The notes beneath the pieces are model-generated. The model made no database searches and was not told the origin of the DNA. It saw nothing but the letters and a program-made list of their open reading frames with translations. Below, in pieces: positions 8,876-16,450 of a DNA stretch of 64,000 nucleotides. The DNA is from JAXDJH01 sp034663635 (GTDB lineage Bacteria > Actinomycetota > CADDZG01 > WHSQ01), in the NCBI GenBank assembly GCA_034663635.1, contig JAXDJH010000007.1, positions 1 to 64,000 of the forward strand. Reading direction: 5' to 3'. Made by a program: the position numbers and the translations under genes. The stretch's first letter is position 1; every line of letters begins with the position of its first letter.

Positions 8876-9904
8876 TTAGCCCAGTTCCGCTCGCAGCACG
8901 TCGATCTCGCGCTTGAAGTCGACGCGAAGTCGACGCTTCTCGTCGTCGTCCAGCCACGCGGCCTCGACGCCATCCAGCGCTACGGCAGCCATATCGTCGA
9001 ACGACATCTCGAGCGCCTCAGCAACCGATCGGTATTCCTTGCCGAGGTCGAGATCCGTCATCGCCGGGTCGTCCGTGTTCAGGGTTGCGAGCAAGCCGGC
9101 CTCGCGCATCCGGCGGAAGGGATGCTCGCTGAGGGACGCCACTTTGTTAGCGATAAGCACGTTGCTATTGGGGCAAACGCTGAGCGCGATTCTCTGTTCT
9201 GCCACCTGAGCGGCGAGTTCGGGGTCCTGCAAGATCGAAAGTCCGTGGTCGATGCGCTCCGCGCCGAGAGCCTCGAGCGCCGTCTTGATGTTCTCGGGTC
9301 CCGCATCTTCGCCTGCGTGCGCGGTGCAGTGGAGACCCACTGAGCGCGCGAGGTCGAAGGCTGCGGAGTAGTCGCGCAGCTCGACCCCGAGCTCGGTCGA
9401 ATCCATCCCAACCCCGATTACGCACTCAGCTCGACCAGACCGTCGGAGTTCGACTAGTTGCTCGATAAGCTCAAGTCCGGCCGATGCGCCGTAAGCCCGG
9501 TCCATGTCGCAGATCGCCTGGCAGCGCACCCCAGTCTCGTGTTCCGCGGCCTCGAGCCCTAGCGTGATTCCCTCGATGATCCCCGCGAGGTCCTGACCAG
9601 CGGCGAGGTGTCTCGCCGGCGTGAAGAACGTCTCGCGGTAACGCAGCCCATGCGGCGCTTGGTGGATGATGGACTCGTAAGCCGCTCGCTCCCAGTACTC
9701 CGGCTTCGAGAGAAGCTCTTGCACAAACCAGAAAATCTTGAGGAACCCGTTGAGCGAGTCGTACTCGTAAAGGTCCTCGACTCGAGGGACCGGCAGGTGC
9801 TGTCCGTTCTCGATCGCAAGCTCAGCCACTGTCTCCGGGGCGATCGTTCCCTCAAGGTGGCAATGAATCTCGACCTTCGGGAGCCGGTCATAGATGTCAC
9901 CCAC
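8876..9904 (-). CDS. add: Adenosine deaminase family protein
   Basis: Zinc-dependent aminohydrolase of 342 residues, probably converting adenosine to inosine. Zinc ligands H14 and H16 lie in EIHCHLEGT. TAHAGED carries the third His and catalytic Glu, ERIDHGLS the catalytic His region and NTDDPA the metal-binding Asp pair. Length and motif order fit the family. Related adenine deaminases or aminodeoxyfutalosine deaminases cannot be excluded without alignment. The gene lies entirely between the two 44-bp tRNA-derived repeats and may have arrived with, or been trapped by, an integrated element. Confidence 0.9.
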   Translation of the reverse strand: MGDIYDRLPKVEIHCHLEGTIAPETVAELAIENGQHLPVPRVEDLYEYDSLNGFLKIFWFVQELLSKPEYWERAAYESIIHQAPHGLRYRETFFTPARHLAAGQDLAGIIEGITLGLEAAEHETGVRCQAICDMDRAYGASAGLELIEQLVELRRSGRAECVIGVGMDSTELGVELRDYSAAFDLARSVGLHCTAHAGEDAGPENIKTALEALGAERIDHGLSILQDPELAAQVAEQRIALSVCPNSNVLIANKVASLSEHPFRRMREAGLLATLNTDDPAMTDLDLGKEYRSVAEALEMSFDDMAAVALDGVEAAWLDDDEKRRLRVDFKREIDVLRAELG

Positions 9905-10039
9905 AGCGCGATTGTATCGGTGGTCGATGCCGCACTGCGGTCCACACCTGGTCCACTTGCATCGCGAAACCGGGGGTATGAGCGCGAAACAGCGACAAAC
10001 GAAAACCTAGTCTGACCTGCGGAAAAGCTCTAACTGGTC

Positions 10040-10076
10040 GGGATTCGTTTCCCCATCATTGGCTCTTACAACGCAG
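10040..10076 (+). repeat. Imperfect repeat, partner of 15284-15318
   Basis: GGGATTCGTTTCCC, ATC, TTGGCTC and ACAACGC occur here in the same order and spacing as at 15284-15318, with a few substitutions and single-base gaps. This copy runs directly into the tRNA-derived repeat at 10065. The pair brackets about 5.2 kb of accessory genes. Confidence 0.6.
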
Positions 10077-10108
10077 GGGTCGGCGGTTCGAAACCGTCAC
10101 CGCCCACC
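10065..10108 (+). repeat. 44-bp direct repeat, copy B (tRNA-Val 3' fragment)
   Basis: Exact copy of 8820-8863 without any 5' tRNA half, so it is not a functional tRNA gene. It is the expected remnant at the far end of a tRNA-integrated element. No gene overlaps it. Confidence 0.85.
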
Positions 10109-10156
10109 AGCACAAACACCGACTTAGGCCTCCCAAGGTTATGAGACGCTGGGGAC

Positions 10157-10612
10157 ATGGAAGGTGCGCTCACTTGGCGGAGGCGGGCATTCTTGGCTTG
10201 GGGCATACCAGCCCTCCTTGTCACGCTCAGCGTTGACACCGTCGCGGATGTCTTTGAACAGAACTCGGATCCCGACGCCGTCACGATTGGGGCCTGGCTC
10301 TTCATGGCAATGGACCTCGTTGTTCTTTCCCGCGTTCTGTTTGGAGCCCCGCAGGTTCGGAAGATGCATCAACGCCTCATCGAGCGAAAAGGGTCTGCCT
10401 CGATTGAGGACGTAGGCAAGGCCCTTAGCTTCCTGGCCATGTCGTTGTTGGGCGCGCCCTTCCTCATGGGCCTAGTCCTGGTCTCGATGAGTGGCGATGC
10501 CTGGCGACTCTATGTATTCGTTCCGATCTCATTGGTTGGTGGAGTTGTCCTGTGGAGGCAAATCGAAGAGGCAGTCAGACAATTGGATTCGCCCGCCGGA
10601 GGGCCGTCGTAA
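10157..10612 (+). CDS. Membrane protein of unknown function
   Basis: A 151-residue protein with about four hydrophobic segments (roughly residues 12-28, 44-62, 88-108 and 118-136) and a basic cytoplasmic loop (VRKMHQRLIERKG). No family is recognised. It starts 48 bases after the tRNA-derived repeat and its stop overlaps the start of the next gene by one base (TAATG), so the two form an operon. By eye this stretch is less GC-rich in third codon positions than the enzymes around it, as expected for acquired DNA. Confidence 0.7.
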   Translation: MEGALTWRRRAFLAWGIPALLVTLSVDTVADVFEQNSDPDAVTIGAWLFMAMDLVVLSRVLFGAPQVRKMHQRLIERKGSASIEDVGKALSFLAMSLLGAPFLMGLVLVSMSGDAWRLYVFVPISLVGGVVLWRQIEEAVRQLDSPAGGPS

Positions 10613-11025
10613 TGAAGGCGGGTGAATCGTCGCTTAACGAAGCACTCCTGAGAAGTCCTTGGATCTTCGGAATCACAACGACAGTTGCGCTGATCTTTCT
10701 CGCTAGCAATATTGGGGAACCCGGAACGGGTCAAGACACTTCGGTTGCTGAAGCGATCGGGTTTGCGACGCTAACAATTGCCGCGATCGCTGTTGTGTGG
10801 TTTCTTCCTGTTCTGACCGGGCGACCGTCAACCCGCATTGTGATCTCCCGGTGCCTCGTTGCGTCAGTTCCCTACTTCGTGGCCTTGGTCGCAACCCGGT
10901 TCGGATCGCCTCAGTGGCCACCAGGAATCACCCTCCTGGTCTTCATTGGCCTCCTAGTCTTCTCCCTACGGTCGGGGCGCAGAGCTCTTTCAGAGCCGCC
11001 TTTTCAGCTGCAAGAGAGCGGCTGA
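10612..11025 (+). CDS. Membrane protein of unknown function
   Basis: A 137-residue protein starting at the ATG that overlaps the previous stop. About four hydrophobic segments are visible (ITTTVALIFLA, IGFATLTIAAIAVVWFLPVL, CLVASVPYFVALVAT and ITLLVFIGLLVFSL), ending in a short polar tail. No enzymatic motif is seen. Size and topology resemble the preceding protein, so the pair may form a hetero-oligomer or come from an ancient duplication; this is inference. Confidence 0.65.
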   Translation: MKAGESSLNEALLRSPWIFGITTTVALIFLASNIGEPGTGQDTSVAEAIGFATLTIAAIAVVWFLPVLTGRPSTRIVISRCLVASVPYFVALVATRFGSPQWPPGITLLVFIGLLVFSLRSGRRALSEPPFQLQESG

Positions 11026-11073
11026 AATGCCACAGCAAGATTTTCCGTCACAGGCTCGCGTTAGCGTCTGGAC

Positions 11074-11145
11074 ATGAGCAGCACCACTGTTATCGAGTGG
11101 ACCGAGATGACCTGGAACCCGGGCGGGTGCCCGAGGCTTCCGTGA
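11074..11145 (+). pseudogene. Truncated remnant of a DUF5131 / phage Gp37-Gp68-type gene
   Basis: Translation from the ATG at 11074 gives MSSTTVIEWTEMTWNPGGCP, three more residues and a stop. Full-length DUF5131 proteins begin with a very similar block (…T.IEWT..TWNP..GC..VS.GC..CYAE) and run for more than 200 residues. The match here breaks off at the first Cys region. It is therefore a 5' scrap of a phage or mobile-element gene. The identification rests on remembered family consensus and a short match. Confidence 0.6.
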
Positions 11146-11200
11146 GTTCCGCAGTTTTGCTCAGCCCATCCGTGGCGACGGAGATTAACTGGGACGAGGA

Positions 11201-12022
11201 ATGACACGGCTACGACTCAGAGTCCGTCCCACGAGCCGGTTCGCTTCTGCGCTGGCAGCCATGTTCGTCTTGTTTCTGGCCCTCGTCTTCATTGGGATGA
11301 TTGGAGCTTTCAACGAGGGCATGGCTCCATCGATGGGTCGCTCGGTGATCAAAGGTTCGCTTTTGCTTGGGGCCGCGGCATGTCTGTTCGGCGTATGGAT
11401 GGGCATTCGCGAGACGTTTGTGCGGCCTTCTATTGTCCTGACTTCATCTGGTCTCGAGGTGATCCACCCAATGGTCTTACGTCGATCCTTAGAGCTGCCT
11501 TGGAACGTCATAAGAGCGGTGTCCGTGAGTGAGTCCTCCAAGGACCCAGCGTTCTGGAACAAGGACGACCTGCCTCTCGAAATAGTGCATGAGAAGGGTT
11601 GGCTCGAATGGAATGCTTCAGCAGAAGAGAATCTCAAGGCGACTAATGACTTAACGCGTGTTTTGGTTCCTCTAGTCGACCGGGACATCAATCTCACCCC
11701 CAACGTCGCCATCGTCTTGTCCGAGCCAATAGATGTATCAAGTGTCGTTCGCCGTTCTTCTAGGAGCCGTTCCTTTATCAAGAGGATCGGGTCAACCGGG
11801 AACACCATGGGTTTGCTCTTGGTGGCGCGCGATCCCGCAGAAGTTGAACGCGCTCTGCAAGCTCGTGACCTTGTACGGAAGCTGGATACCCGCGATGCGC
11901 AACTACTGGAGTTCACTTACGAGGATGCCAAGAGGATCAGACGGGCCCAACGATGGCTGGCGTTCGCTTTGGCCTATGGCGTTTTGGTGCTCGCATCTCG
12001 CGTTTGGGAATTGGTCAAATGA
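11201..12022 (+). CDS. Membrane protein with a C-terminal PH-like/soluble part, unknown function
   Basis: A 273-residue protein: two N-terminal membrane segments (about residues 17-37 and 50-67), a soluble region containing the strand-rich SIVLTSSGLEVIHPMVLRRSLELPWNVIRAVSV (reminiscent of bacterial PH domains, which often follow two membrane helices), and a last membrane segment near residues 252-268. GACGAGGA precedes the ATG. Its stop overlaps the next start (ATGA), so the two are co-translated. No named family is recognised. Confidence 0.7.
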   Translation: MTRLRLRVRPTSRFASALAAMFVLFLALVFIGMIGAFNEGMAPSMGRSVIKGSLLLGAAACLFGVWMGIRETFVRPSIVLTSSGLEVIHPMVLRRSLELPWNVIRAVSVSESSKDPAFWNKDDLPLEIVHEKGWLEWNASAEENLKATNDLTRVLVPLVDRDINLTPNVAIVLSEPIDVSSVVRRSSRSRSFIKRIGSTGNTMGLLLVARDPAEVERALQARDLVRKLDTRDAQLLEFTYEDAKRIRRAQRWLAFALAYGVLVLASRVWELVK

Positions 12023-12732
12023 GCCGGGATCGCCTTTTCGCAACCGCGCCAAACCTGAGCGTCATCTTCCATAAGCCGTGGCGGTGGATATCCACCGTTG
12101 TTTTGACGGTTCTGTGGTACGTGATCCTCTTTGCGGTAGACGGTTATGCGCGGTCGCATTTCGACGTCTTCGATCCCTCGGAGGGCTCTCACATGGGATC
12201 TGTAGCGGTCAACTTCAAGTACGGGCTCATGTTCGCCTTGGTATCCATGGTGCCGCCGGCCCTTATCGCCCTAAGGATGGCGTGGGAAGAGAATGTGACG
12301 ACTGAGATGCTCGCTTGCGGGGGTCTCATCGTGACGGTCTCGACTGTCGCGTTCTATGCGACAGGAGCCGCGGGATGCGACTCGCTTGGCCAAGGCCCTG
12401 GCCAGGACGCACATTTCCTCGTCCTTGCTGGCGTCACATTCATCGCTCCAGCCCTCCTTGGTGCCATCGCGATTAGGAGGGCTTACTTGGCGAAGGTGCT
12501 GGTGATCCTTGGGCTCTTCGGAGGAGCGGTCGGTGCTTTCATGGTCTTTCTGCAGGCTGGTCACTGCGAAAACATGGCATCAAAGGTCCTTAGAGAAAGT
12601 GACGCCTTGTTGTGGTTCACGCTAGCAGCGCCGCTGGCTCTGGTCGGCGCTGCTCTCGGGTGTGGAGTTGGGCTGTCAGGAACGGTGCTTGGTCGTACTC
12701 GAGCGGAGGGATTCAGTCGTGGGCGAAGCTAA
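12019..12732 (+). CDS. Membrane protein with a possibly chimeric C terminus
   Basis: A 237-residue protein with about six hydrophobic segments, a conserved-looking GAAGCDSLGQGPGQDAH loop and a second Cys in AGHCENM. It starts at the ATG overlapping the previous stop. Its last 17 or so residues are encoded by DNA that, in another reading frame, matches an FG-GAP repeat protein (12678-12764). The natural 3' end was therefore probably replaced by recombination and the stop at 12732 may be fortuitous. Function is unknown. Confidence 0.6.
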   Translation: MSRDRLFATAPNLSVIFHKPWRWISTVVLTVLWYVILFAVDGYARSHFDVFDPSEGSHMGSVAVNFKYGLMFALVSMVPPALIALRMAWEENVTTEMLACGGLIVTVSTVAFYATGAAGCDSLGQGPGQDAHFLVLAGVTFIAPALLGAIAIRRAYLAKVLVILGLFGGAVGAFMVFLQAGHCENMASKVLRESDALLWFTLAAPLALVGAALGCGVGLSGTVLGRTRAEGFSRGRS

Positions 12733-12764
12733 ACAAGAAACTCGTCGGCTCCTTCAAGGATGCG
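12678..12764 (+). pseudogene. Fragment of an FG-GAP/VCBS-repeat gene
   Basis: Read in the frame beginning at 12678, the DNA encodes RNGAWSYSSGG followed by SWAKLNKKLVGSFKDA. The intact FG-GAP gene at 23117-25972 has RNGAWSYSSGG...WAKLNNKLVGSFKDA. DNA similarity covers about 90 bases and stops abruptly on both sides. The fragment overlaps the end of the membrane-protein gene in a different frame. It is a recombination scar from a paralogue of the 23117 gene, not an expressed gene. Confidence 0.75.
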
Positions 12765-12800
12765 TGGTCGACGTCGCCGCCCTTGCAACATCGATTGACT

Positions 12801-14003
12801 CTAAGGAAGCGGCCCGGTGTATTTGACGATGTCGATCGCGCCGCCGCTACCGTCCTCGACCACGTACATGATCCGGTCGGTCAACCAGGTCACGTCGATG
12901 GCCGCCTGGATGTCTTTGAGGAAGTAACCGACCTCGCGCGGAGTCCCCTTCGGACTGATGTCGAGAAGCCGGACACCGTGCGAATAAGCGGCCATCGCTA
13001 CAAGGCCTCCGTTGTGGAAGCTGGGGTGCTCGCGTGCCCAATGGGCCGAGCAGCCCTGGATGCCGAACACGTCGAGTGGGGGCTGGCCGTCGCTGCCGGT
13101 CCCATTCACAAGGGTGTACGAACCCACGGGTTTGAAGCCTTTCGTCCGCCAGCCATCGGTGCGCCAGACCTGGAGTGTCTTGCCTTCGTCGCCGTAGGTC
13201 TCGCACCGCCCGTTGTTGACCGCTTCGGACGCGGTGATCAGGAAACGGTCCTTGCCCGAGCGAGGCCAGATGTTGTTGTGGCTGATGTTCGTGGAGCCTG
13301 CATCGGTCTTCATGATGGCGCGCGGCTTGGTGGGATCGGTCGTGTCGAGGGCGAACATCGGGCTGCTCGACGTAAGGACCAGACCCGGGCGCACCTCGGT
13401 CACGTCGTGGACGTAGGTTCCGTTGATCGCGTCGGTCCACGGCTTGTCCAGAAGCTTGGGGTTTGAGGGATCGTGAAGGTCGAGGATGATCCCGCGATTG
13501 TCCAGTCCGTTTACCGTCCCGTAGGCCCACTTGCAGTCGTAAAGGCATGTGTAGGTGTGGGCACCGGCGCCGTCCAGAGTCGCCTCGATCTTCATGTTCT
13601 TCGGATCGCTGACGTCGATCACGTATAGGACGCTCGTCGGCGTGTCGAAGAAGCGCGACAGCAGGAGGATCTTTCCGTTCGTGACCATCTCCTCGTTCTC
13701 GAGCTCTTGCATCAGCAACTGGTCGTCCCCGACCTGATCCAGAAGCTTGGGATCGGTTGGGTCCGACACGTCGTACGAGTACAGGCCCGATTGCCAGCTG
13801 GACGCGAAGAAGGTGTCGCCGGCGAGCGCCCCGCTGACGACGACCCCGGGGATCGTGATGCTTCCGATCTGCTCGAAGTTCTTCGAGCTCGAGATCACCT
13901 CACGGCTGCTCGCGGAGGTCGGGAGGACCAGTGCTAAGACGAGTCCCACGACGCTGAGTCGACGGAGAGATCGCTTGACTCTTCGATGCCCGGTGTCCAG
14001 CAC
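12801..14003 (-). CDS. Secreted LVIVD-repeat beta-propeller protein 1
   Basis: A 400-residue exported protein. The GTG start at 14003 is preceded by AGGAG. A signal peptide covers about residues 1-32. The body is built of LVIVD-like blades (LYSYDVSDPTDPKLL, LYVIDVSDPKNMKIE, GIILDLHDPSNPKLL, MFALDTTDPTKPRAI). Shared with the two paralogues at 39006 and 61370 are HTYTCLYDCKWAYG, VHDVTEV-PG-VLTSS, HNNIWP, C-AHW---HP and HG-R-L-----G---E-GYF. The conserved CxxxC and His residues could bind a metal or form a disulfide; no activity is established. Confidence 0.85.
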   Translation of the reverse strand: MLDTGHRRVKRSLRRLSVVGLVLALVLPTSASSREVISSSKNFEQIGSITIPGVVVSGALAGDTFFASSWQSGLYSYDVSDPTDPKLLDQVGDDQLLMQELENEEMVTNGKILLLSRFFDTPTSVLYVIDVSDPKNMKIEATLDGAGAHTYTCLYDCKWAYGTVNGLDNRGIILDLHDPSNPKLLDKPWTDAINGTYVHDVTEVRPGLVLTSSSPMFALDTTDPTKPRAIMKTDAGSTNISHNNIWPRSGKDRFLITASEAVNNGRCETYGDEGKTLQVWRTDGWRTKGFKPVGSYTLVNGTGSDGQPPLDVFGIQGCSAHWAREHPSFHNGGLVAMAAYSHGVRLLDISPKGTPREVGYFLKDIQAAIDVTWLTDRIMYVVEDGSGGAIDIVKYTGPLP

Positions 14004-14137
14004 GCTCTGGCTCCTAGTGAGTTAGATCAGGGGATGCATCCGTCGAAACGAGTCTTCCCCCGGTGGCGGGGTGAACAACAGTCCGTCGAGACAAACCTTC
14101 GTTACCGGAGTCTGAATCCCTCCACCAAGGCGGCCAC

Positions 14138-14572
14138 TCAGTCGAGACAGAACTCGTTGCCCTCGATGTCCTGCATCACGAGGCAGGATTCGTTGTCGCC
14201 GTCGGCACGCAGCAGTCGCACGCGTACTGCGCCGAGCGCGACCAGTCGTGCGCATTCGTTCTCAAGTGCGGCCAGGCGTTCTTCCCCAACGAGCCCGGTG
14301 CCGACCCGGACGTCAAGGTGCAGCCGATTCTTGACGACCTTGCCTTCGGGAACGCGCTGGAAGAACAGTCGCGGGCCCACGCCTGAGGGATCGATGCATG
14401 CGAACGCTGAACCCTGATCTTCAGGCGGCAGCGCGCGATCGAAATCGTCCCAAGTAGCAAACCCCTCTGGTGGCGGCGGTACGACGTACCCCAACACCTC
14501 GCACCAGAAACGAGCGACGCGCTCCGGTTCTGCGCAGTCGAAGGTGACTTGGATCTCTTTGACCGACGCCAT
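14138..14572 (-). CDS. Glyoxalase-like (VOC superfamily) protein
   Basis: A 144-residue cytoplasmic protein with one glyoxalase-like module pair: VTFDCAEPERVARFWCEVLGY at the N terminus and HLDVRVG....VMQDIEGNEFCLD at the C terminus. Such proteins act as glyoxalases, dioxygenases or antibiotic-binding proteins; the substrate is not predictable. A 19-bp scrap of the tRNA-derived repeat lies immediately upstream of its start. Confidence 0.85.
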   Translation of the reverse strand: MASVKEIQVTFDCAEPERVARFWCEVLGYVVPPPPEGFATWDDFDRALPPEDQGSAFACIDPSGVGPRLFFQRVPEGKVVKNRLHLDVRVGTGLVGEERLAALENECARLVALGAVRVRLLRADGDNESCLVMQDIEGNEFCLD

Positions 14573-14590
14573 CGGTCAACTATAGAGAGG

Positions 14591-14609
14591 CGAAACCGTC
14601 ACCGCCCAC
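14591..14609 (+). repeat. 19-bp third copy of the tRNA-Val 3' end
   Basis: CGAAACCGTCACCGCCCAC matches the T-loop to acceptor end of the tRNA and of copy B. Its presence 4.5 kb further on suggests a second, older integration or a tandem element boundary. Confidence 0.7.
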
Positions 14610-14619
14610 AAGGTTCCCT

Positions 14620-15225
14620 CTAGGGAGACACGTACTTCTTCACGAAGCCTCGCAACTGGTCTGAGACGTCGGCGTATTCACGCTGTACGTCTTCGCTTTC
14701 CTCGTAGAACACGATGAACGGACAATCTTTGTCCGCGGCCGAGATCTCACCGGAAGCGACCTCCTCGCCGGTATTCGCCGCATACAAGGTCACGTTCCAG
14801 GTCGCGCTGAAAAGCTCCACGTCGAACGGCTCGGGGAAGTCGTCGGACTCGTAACCCGGGCAGACCATGTCCTTCTTTTCCGACGTCCGGTCGAGGCAGG
14901 CGACGAGTTCGGTGTTGTCGATGCTGACCTCTTGGGATTGCCAACCCTCAGGCAAGGTGAGAGACATGTACTCGTATTCAGGGTCTTCACCTTCGAACAC
15001 GATGAGTGGGTGGAGGCCAGGGCCCTTCTCGTACGGAGCGGCCTGCGAAATCGTGCCTCCTCCGCAAACCTGTTCGTAGTCGCTGGATAGCAGGAAGACC
15101 GGCGCTGTTGGGCTCGAGGCGTCGCCGGGCGCGGCGGAGTTCGCCGGCGGTTCCTCAGAGCTACCGCCGCCACATGCCGCGGCCAGTACTCCCACCAACA
15201 CAAGCGCCGCCAATGTTCGACCCAC
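14620..15225 (-). CDS. Lipoprotein of unknown function
   Basis: A surface lipoprotein of about 201 residues. The GTG at 15225 has AGGAGG just upstream and gives MGRTLAALVLVGVLAAAC, a good lipobox, so it is preferred to the ATG at 15252. After the lipidated Cys comes a Gly/Ser/Pro linker, then a domain with several Cys (VCGGG, ACLD, VCPGY, KDCPF) and strands such as WNVTLYAANTGEEVASGEI, suggesting a beta-sandwich with disulfides. No family is recognised. It lies within the mosaic region between the third tRNA repeat and the repeat at 15284. Confidence 0.75.
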   Translation of the reverse strand: MGRTLAALVLVGVLAAACGGGSSEEPPANSAAPGDASSPTAPVFLLSSDYEQVCGGGTISQAAPYEKGPGLHPLIVFEGEDPEYEYMSLTLPEGWQSQEVSIDNTELVACLDRTSEKKDMVCPGYESDDFPEPFDVELFSATWNVTLYAANTGEEVASGEISAADKDCPFIVFYEESEDVQREYADVSDQLRGFVKKYVSP

Positions 15226-15283
15226 GACTCCTCCTCTTTGCGATTGGGCCACAGGATAGGCAAACGATCGCTCTTCTACTAGT

Positions 15284-15318
15284 GGGATTCGTTTCCCATC
15301 TTTTGGCTCGACAACGCC
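15284..15318 (+). repeat. Imperfect repeat, partner of 10040-10076
   Basis: GGGATTCGTTTCCC followed by ATC, TTGGCTC and ACAACGC reproduces the sequence leading into copy B of the tRNA-derived repeat, with some changes. It marks the probable right edge of the mosaic region. Confidence 0.6.
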
Positions 15319-15348
15319 GAGAAGACTCTTTCTGCTTAATGTGCTCGG

Positions 15349-16272
15349 GTGGTCGACCTCAAGGTAGGAGTGCTTCTACCCACCAGAGAACAGGTGCTCT
15401 TCGGCGAGAGCGACGCGACGGCAGTCGTGAACGAGGCGGGACTGGCCGAAGAGCTCGGGTTCGACTCGGTGTGGGTTGGCGATTCCTTACTCGCCCGGCC
15501 CCGTTTCGATCCCCTCGTCCTCGCAGGCGCGGTGGCCGCTCGGACCGAGCGCGTCGCTATCGGCACCGCGATCCTTCTACCCAGTCTGAGACATCCGCTG
15601 CAGTTGGCGCAGATCGCGGCGACCGTCGACAGACTCTCTCAAGGCCGATTGATCCTTGGAGTCGGAGCCGGCGCGCCTATTCCTTCCACGAAGGCGGAGT
15701 TCGATGCCGTCGCGGTCCCGTTCGATGAACGCGCGGGAAGGCGGGACGAAATGACGCGCTTGCTACGGAGACTGTGGTCGGGGGCCGAGGTGAGCTCAGA
15801 CCGTTTCTGGTCGTTCTCAGCACAACTCGAGCCGCGGCCGTATCGCGACGGCGGAGTACCGATGTGGCTCGGAGGGGAAGGGCCCACGGCCCTCCGCCGA
15901 GCGGGGGAGCTCTACGACGGATGGCTTCCCATCAGTGCGACTCCCGACTTGTACGCGCAAGGACTGAAGCAGGTTCGGGAGGCGGCGGGCGGCAGGGAGG
16001 TCGAAGCGGCCCTCTATTTGACGGTAACGATCGATGCCGATCCCCAACGGGCGCGGGAGATCCAGAGGGCTTACATAGAGCCCTATTACTCGGCCCCCTA
16101 CGAAGTCGTTTCTGCCGTCCAAGCCATTCACGCGGGCACGGTCGAATCCGCCGTCGAGTGGATCCAGAGCTACCTAGATAAAGGAGTCACTCACATCGTG
16201 GTGCGAAGTGGCGATCCATCGCCCACCGGCCAGGTCGAGCGAGTTGCTCCGCTGCTCGAGAAGCTGCGTTAG
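15349..16272 (+). CDS. LLM-class F420-dependent oxidoreductase
   Basis: A 307-residue TIM-barrel oxidoreductase of the luciferase-like monooxygenase class. Family landmarks are VGVLLPTRE at strand 1, AEELGFDSVWVGDSLLARP, ...RTERVAIGTAILLPSLRHPLQLAQIAATVDRLSQGRLILGVGAG and PMWLGGEGPTALRRAGELYDGWLP. In actinobacteria these proteins usually use coenzyme F420 rather than FMN; the substrate is unknown. GTG start. A non-coding leader-like stretch follows before the next gene. Confidence 0.88.
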   Translation: MVDLKVGVLLPTREQVLFGESDATAVVNEAGLAEELGFDSVWVGDSLLARPRFDPLVLAGAVAARTERVAIGTAILLPSLRHPLQLAQIAATVDRLSQGRLILGVGAGAPIPSTKAEFDAVAVPFDERAGRRDEMTRLLRRLWSGAEVSSDRFWSFSAQLEPRPYRDGGVPMWLGGEGPTALRRAGELYDGWLPISATPDLYAQGLKQVREAAGGREVEAALYLTVTIDADPQRAREIQRAYIEPYYSAPYEVVSAVQAIHAGTVESAVEWIQSYLDKGVTHIVVRSGDPSPTGQVERVAPLLEKLR

Positions 16273-16337
16273 CCCCATCTCTTAGGGCCTCCGACGGGCA
16301 GCAAAGCAGGACCTGTCCCAAACCCCCGTCCTAGACC

Positions 16338-16450
16338 AGGCGCCGTAAACAGGCGCCTCCCTTGGAGGAGAGCGGGGGGCGCCGTCGAACAAAGCGACCA
16401 AAGATGCGGATATCGCCGCATATCGGCGCGGGTTCGGCCCGGAGCCGATA
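16338..16450 (+). promoter_or_regulatory. Structured leader upstream of the CocE-type gene, class unknown
   Basis: The 219 bases between 16273 and 16491 contain no gene. AGGCGCC (16338-16344) pairs with GGCGCCT (16352-16358). A third GGCGCC at 16378-16383 could pair instead with either. TATCGGC (16421-16427) pairs with GCCGATA (16444-16450) around an inner CGGG/CCCG stem. Mutually exclusive pairings like this are typical of attenuators or riboswitches, but it fits no class I can name. Confidence 0.4.

Noticed and set aside
10065..10108. A second tRNA-Val gene
   Set aside because: Only the sequence from the anticodon loop to the 3' end is present. There is no acceptor 5' strand or D arm upstream, so it cannot fold as a tRNA.
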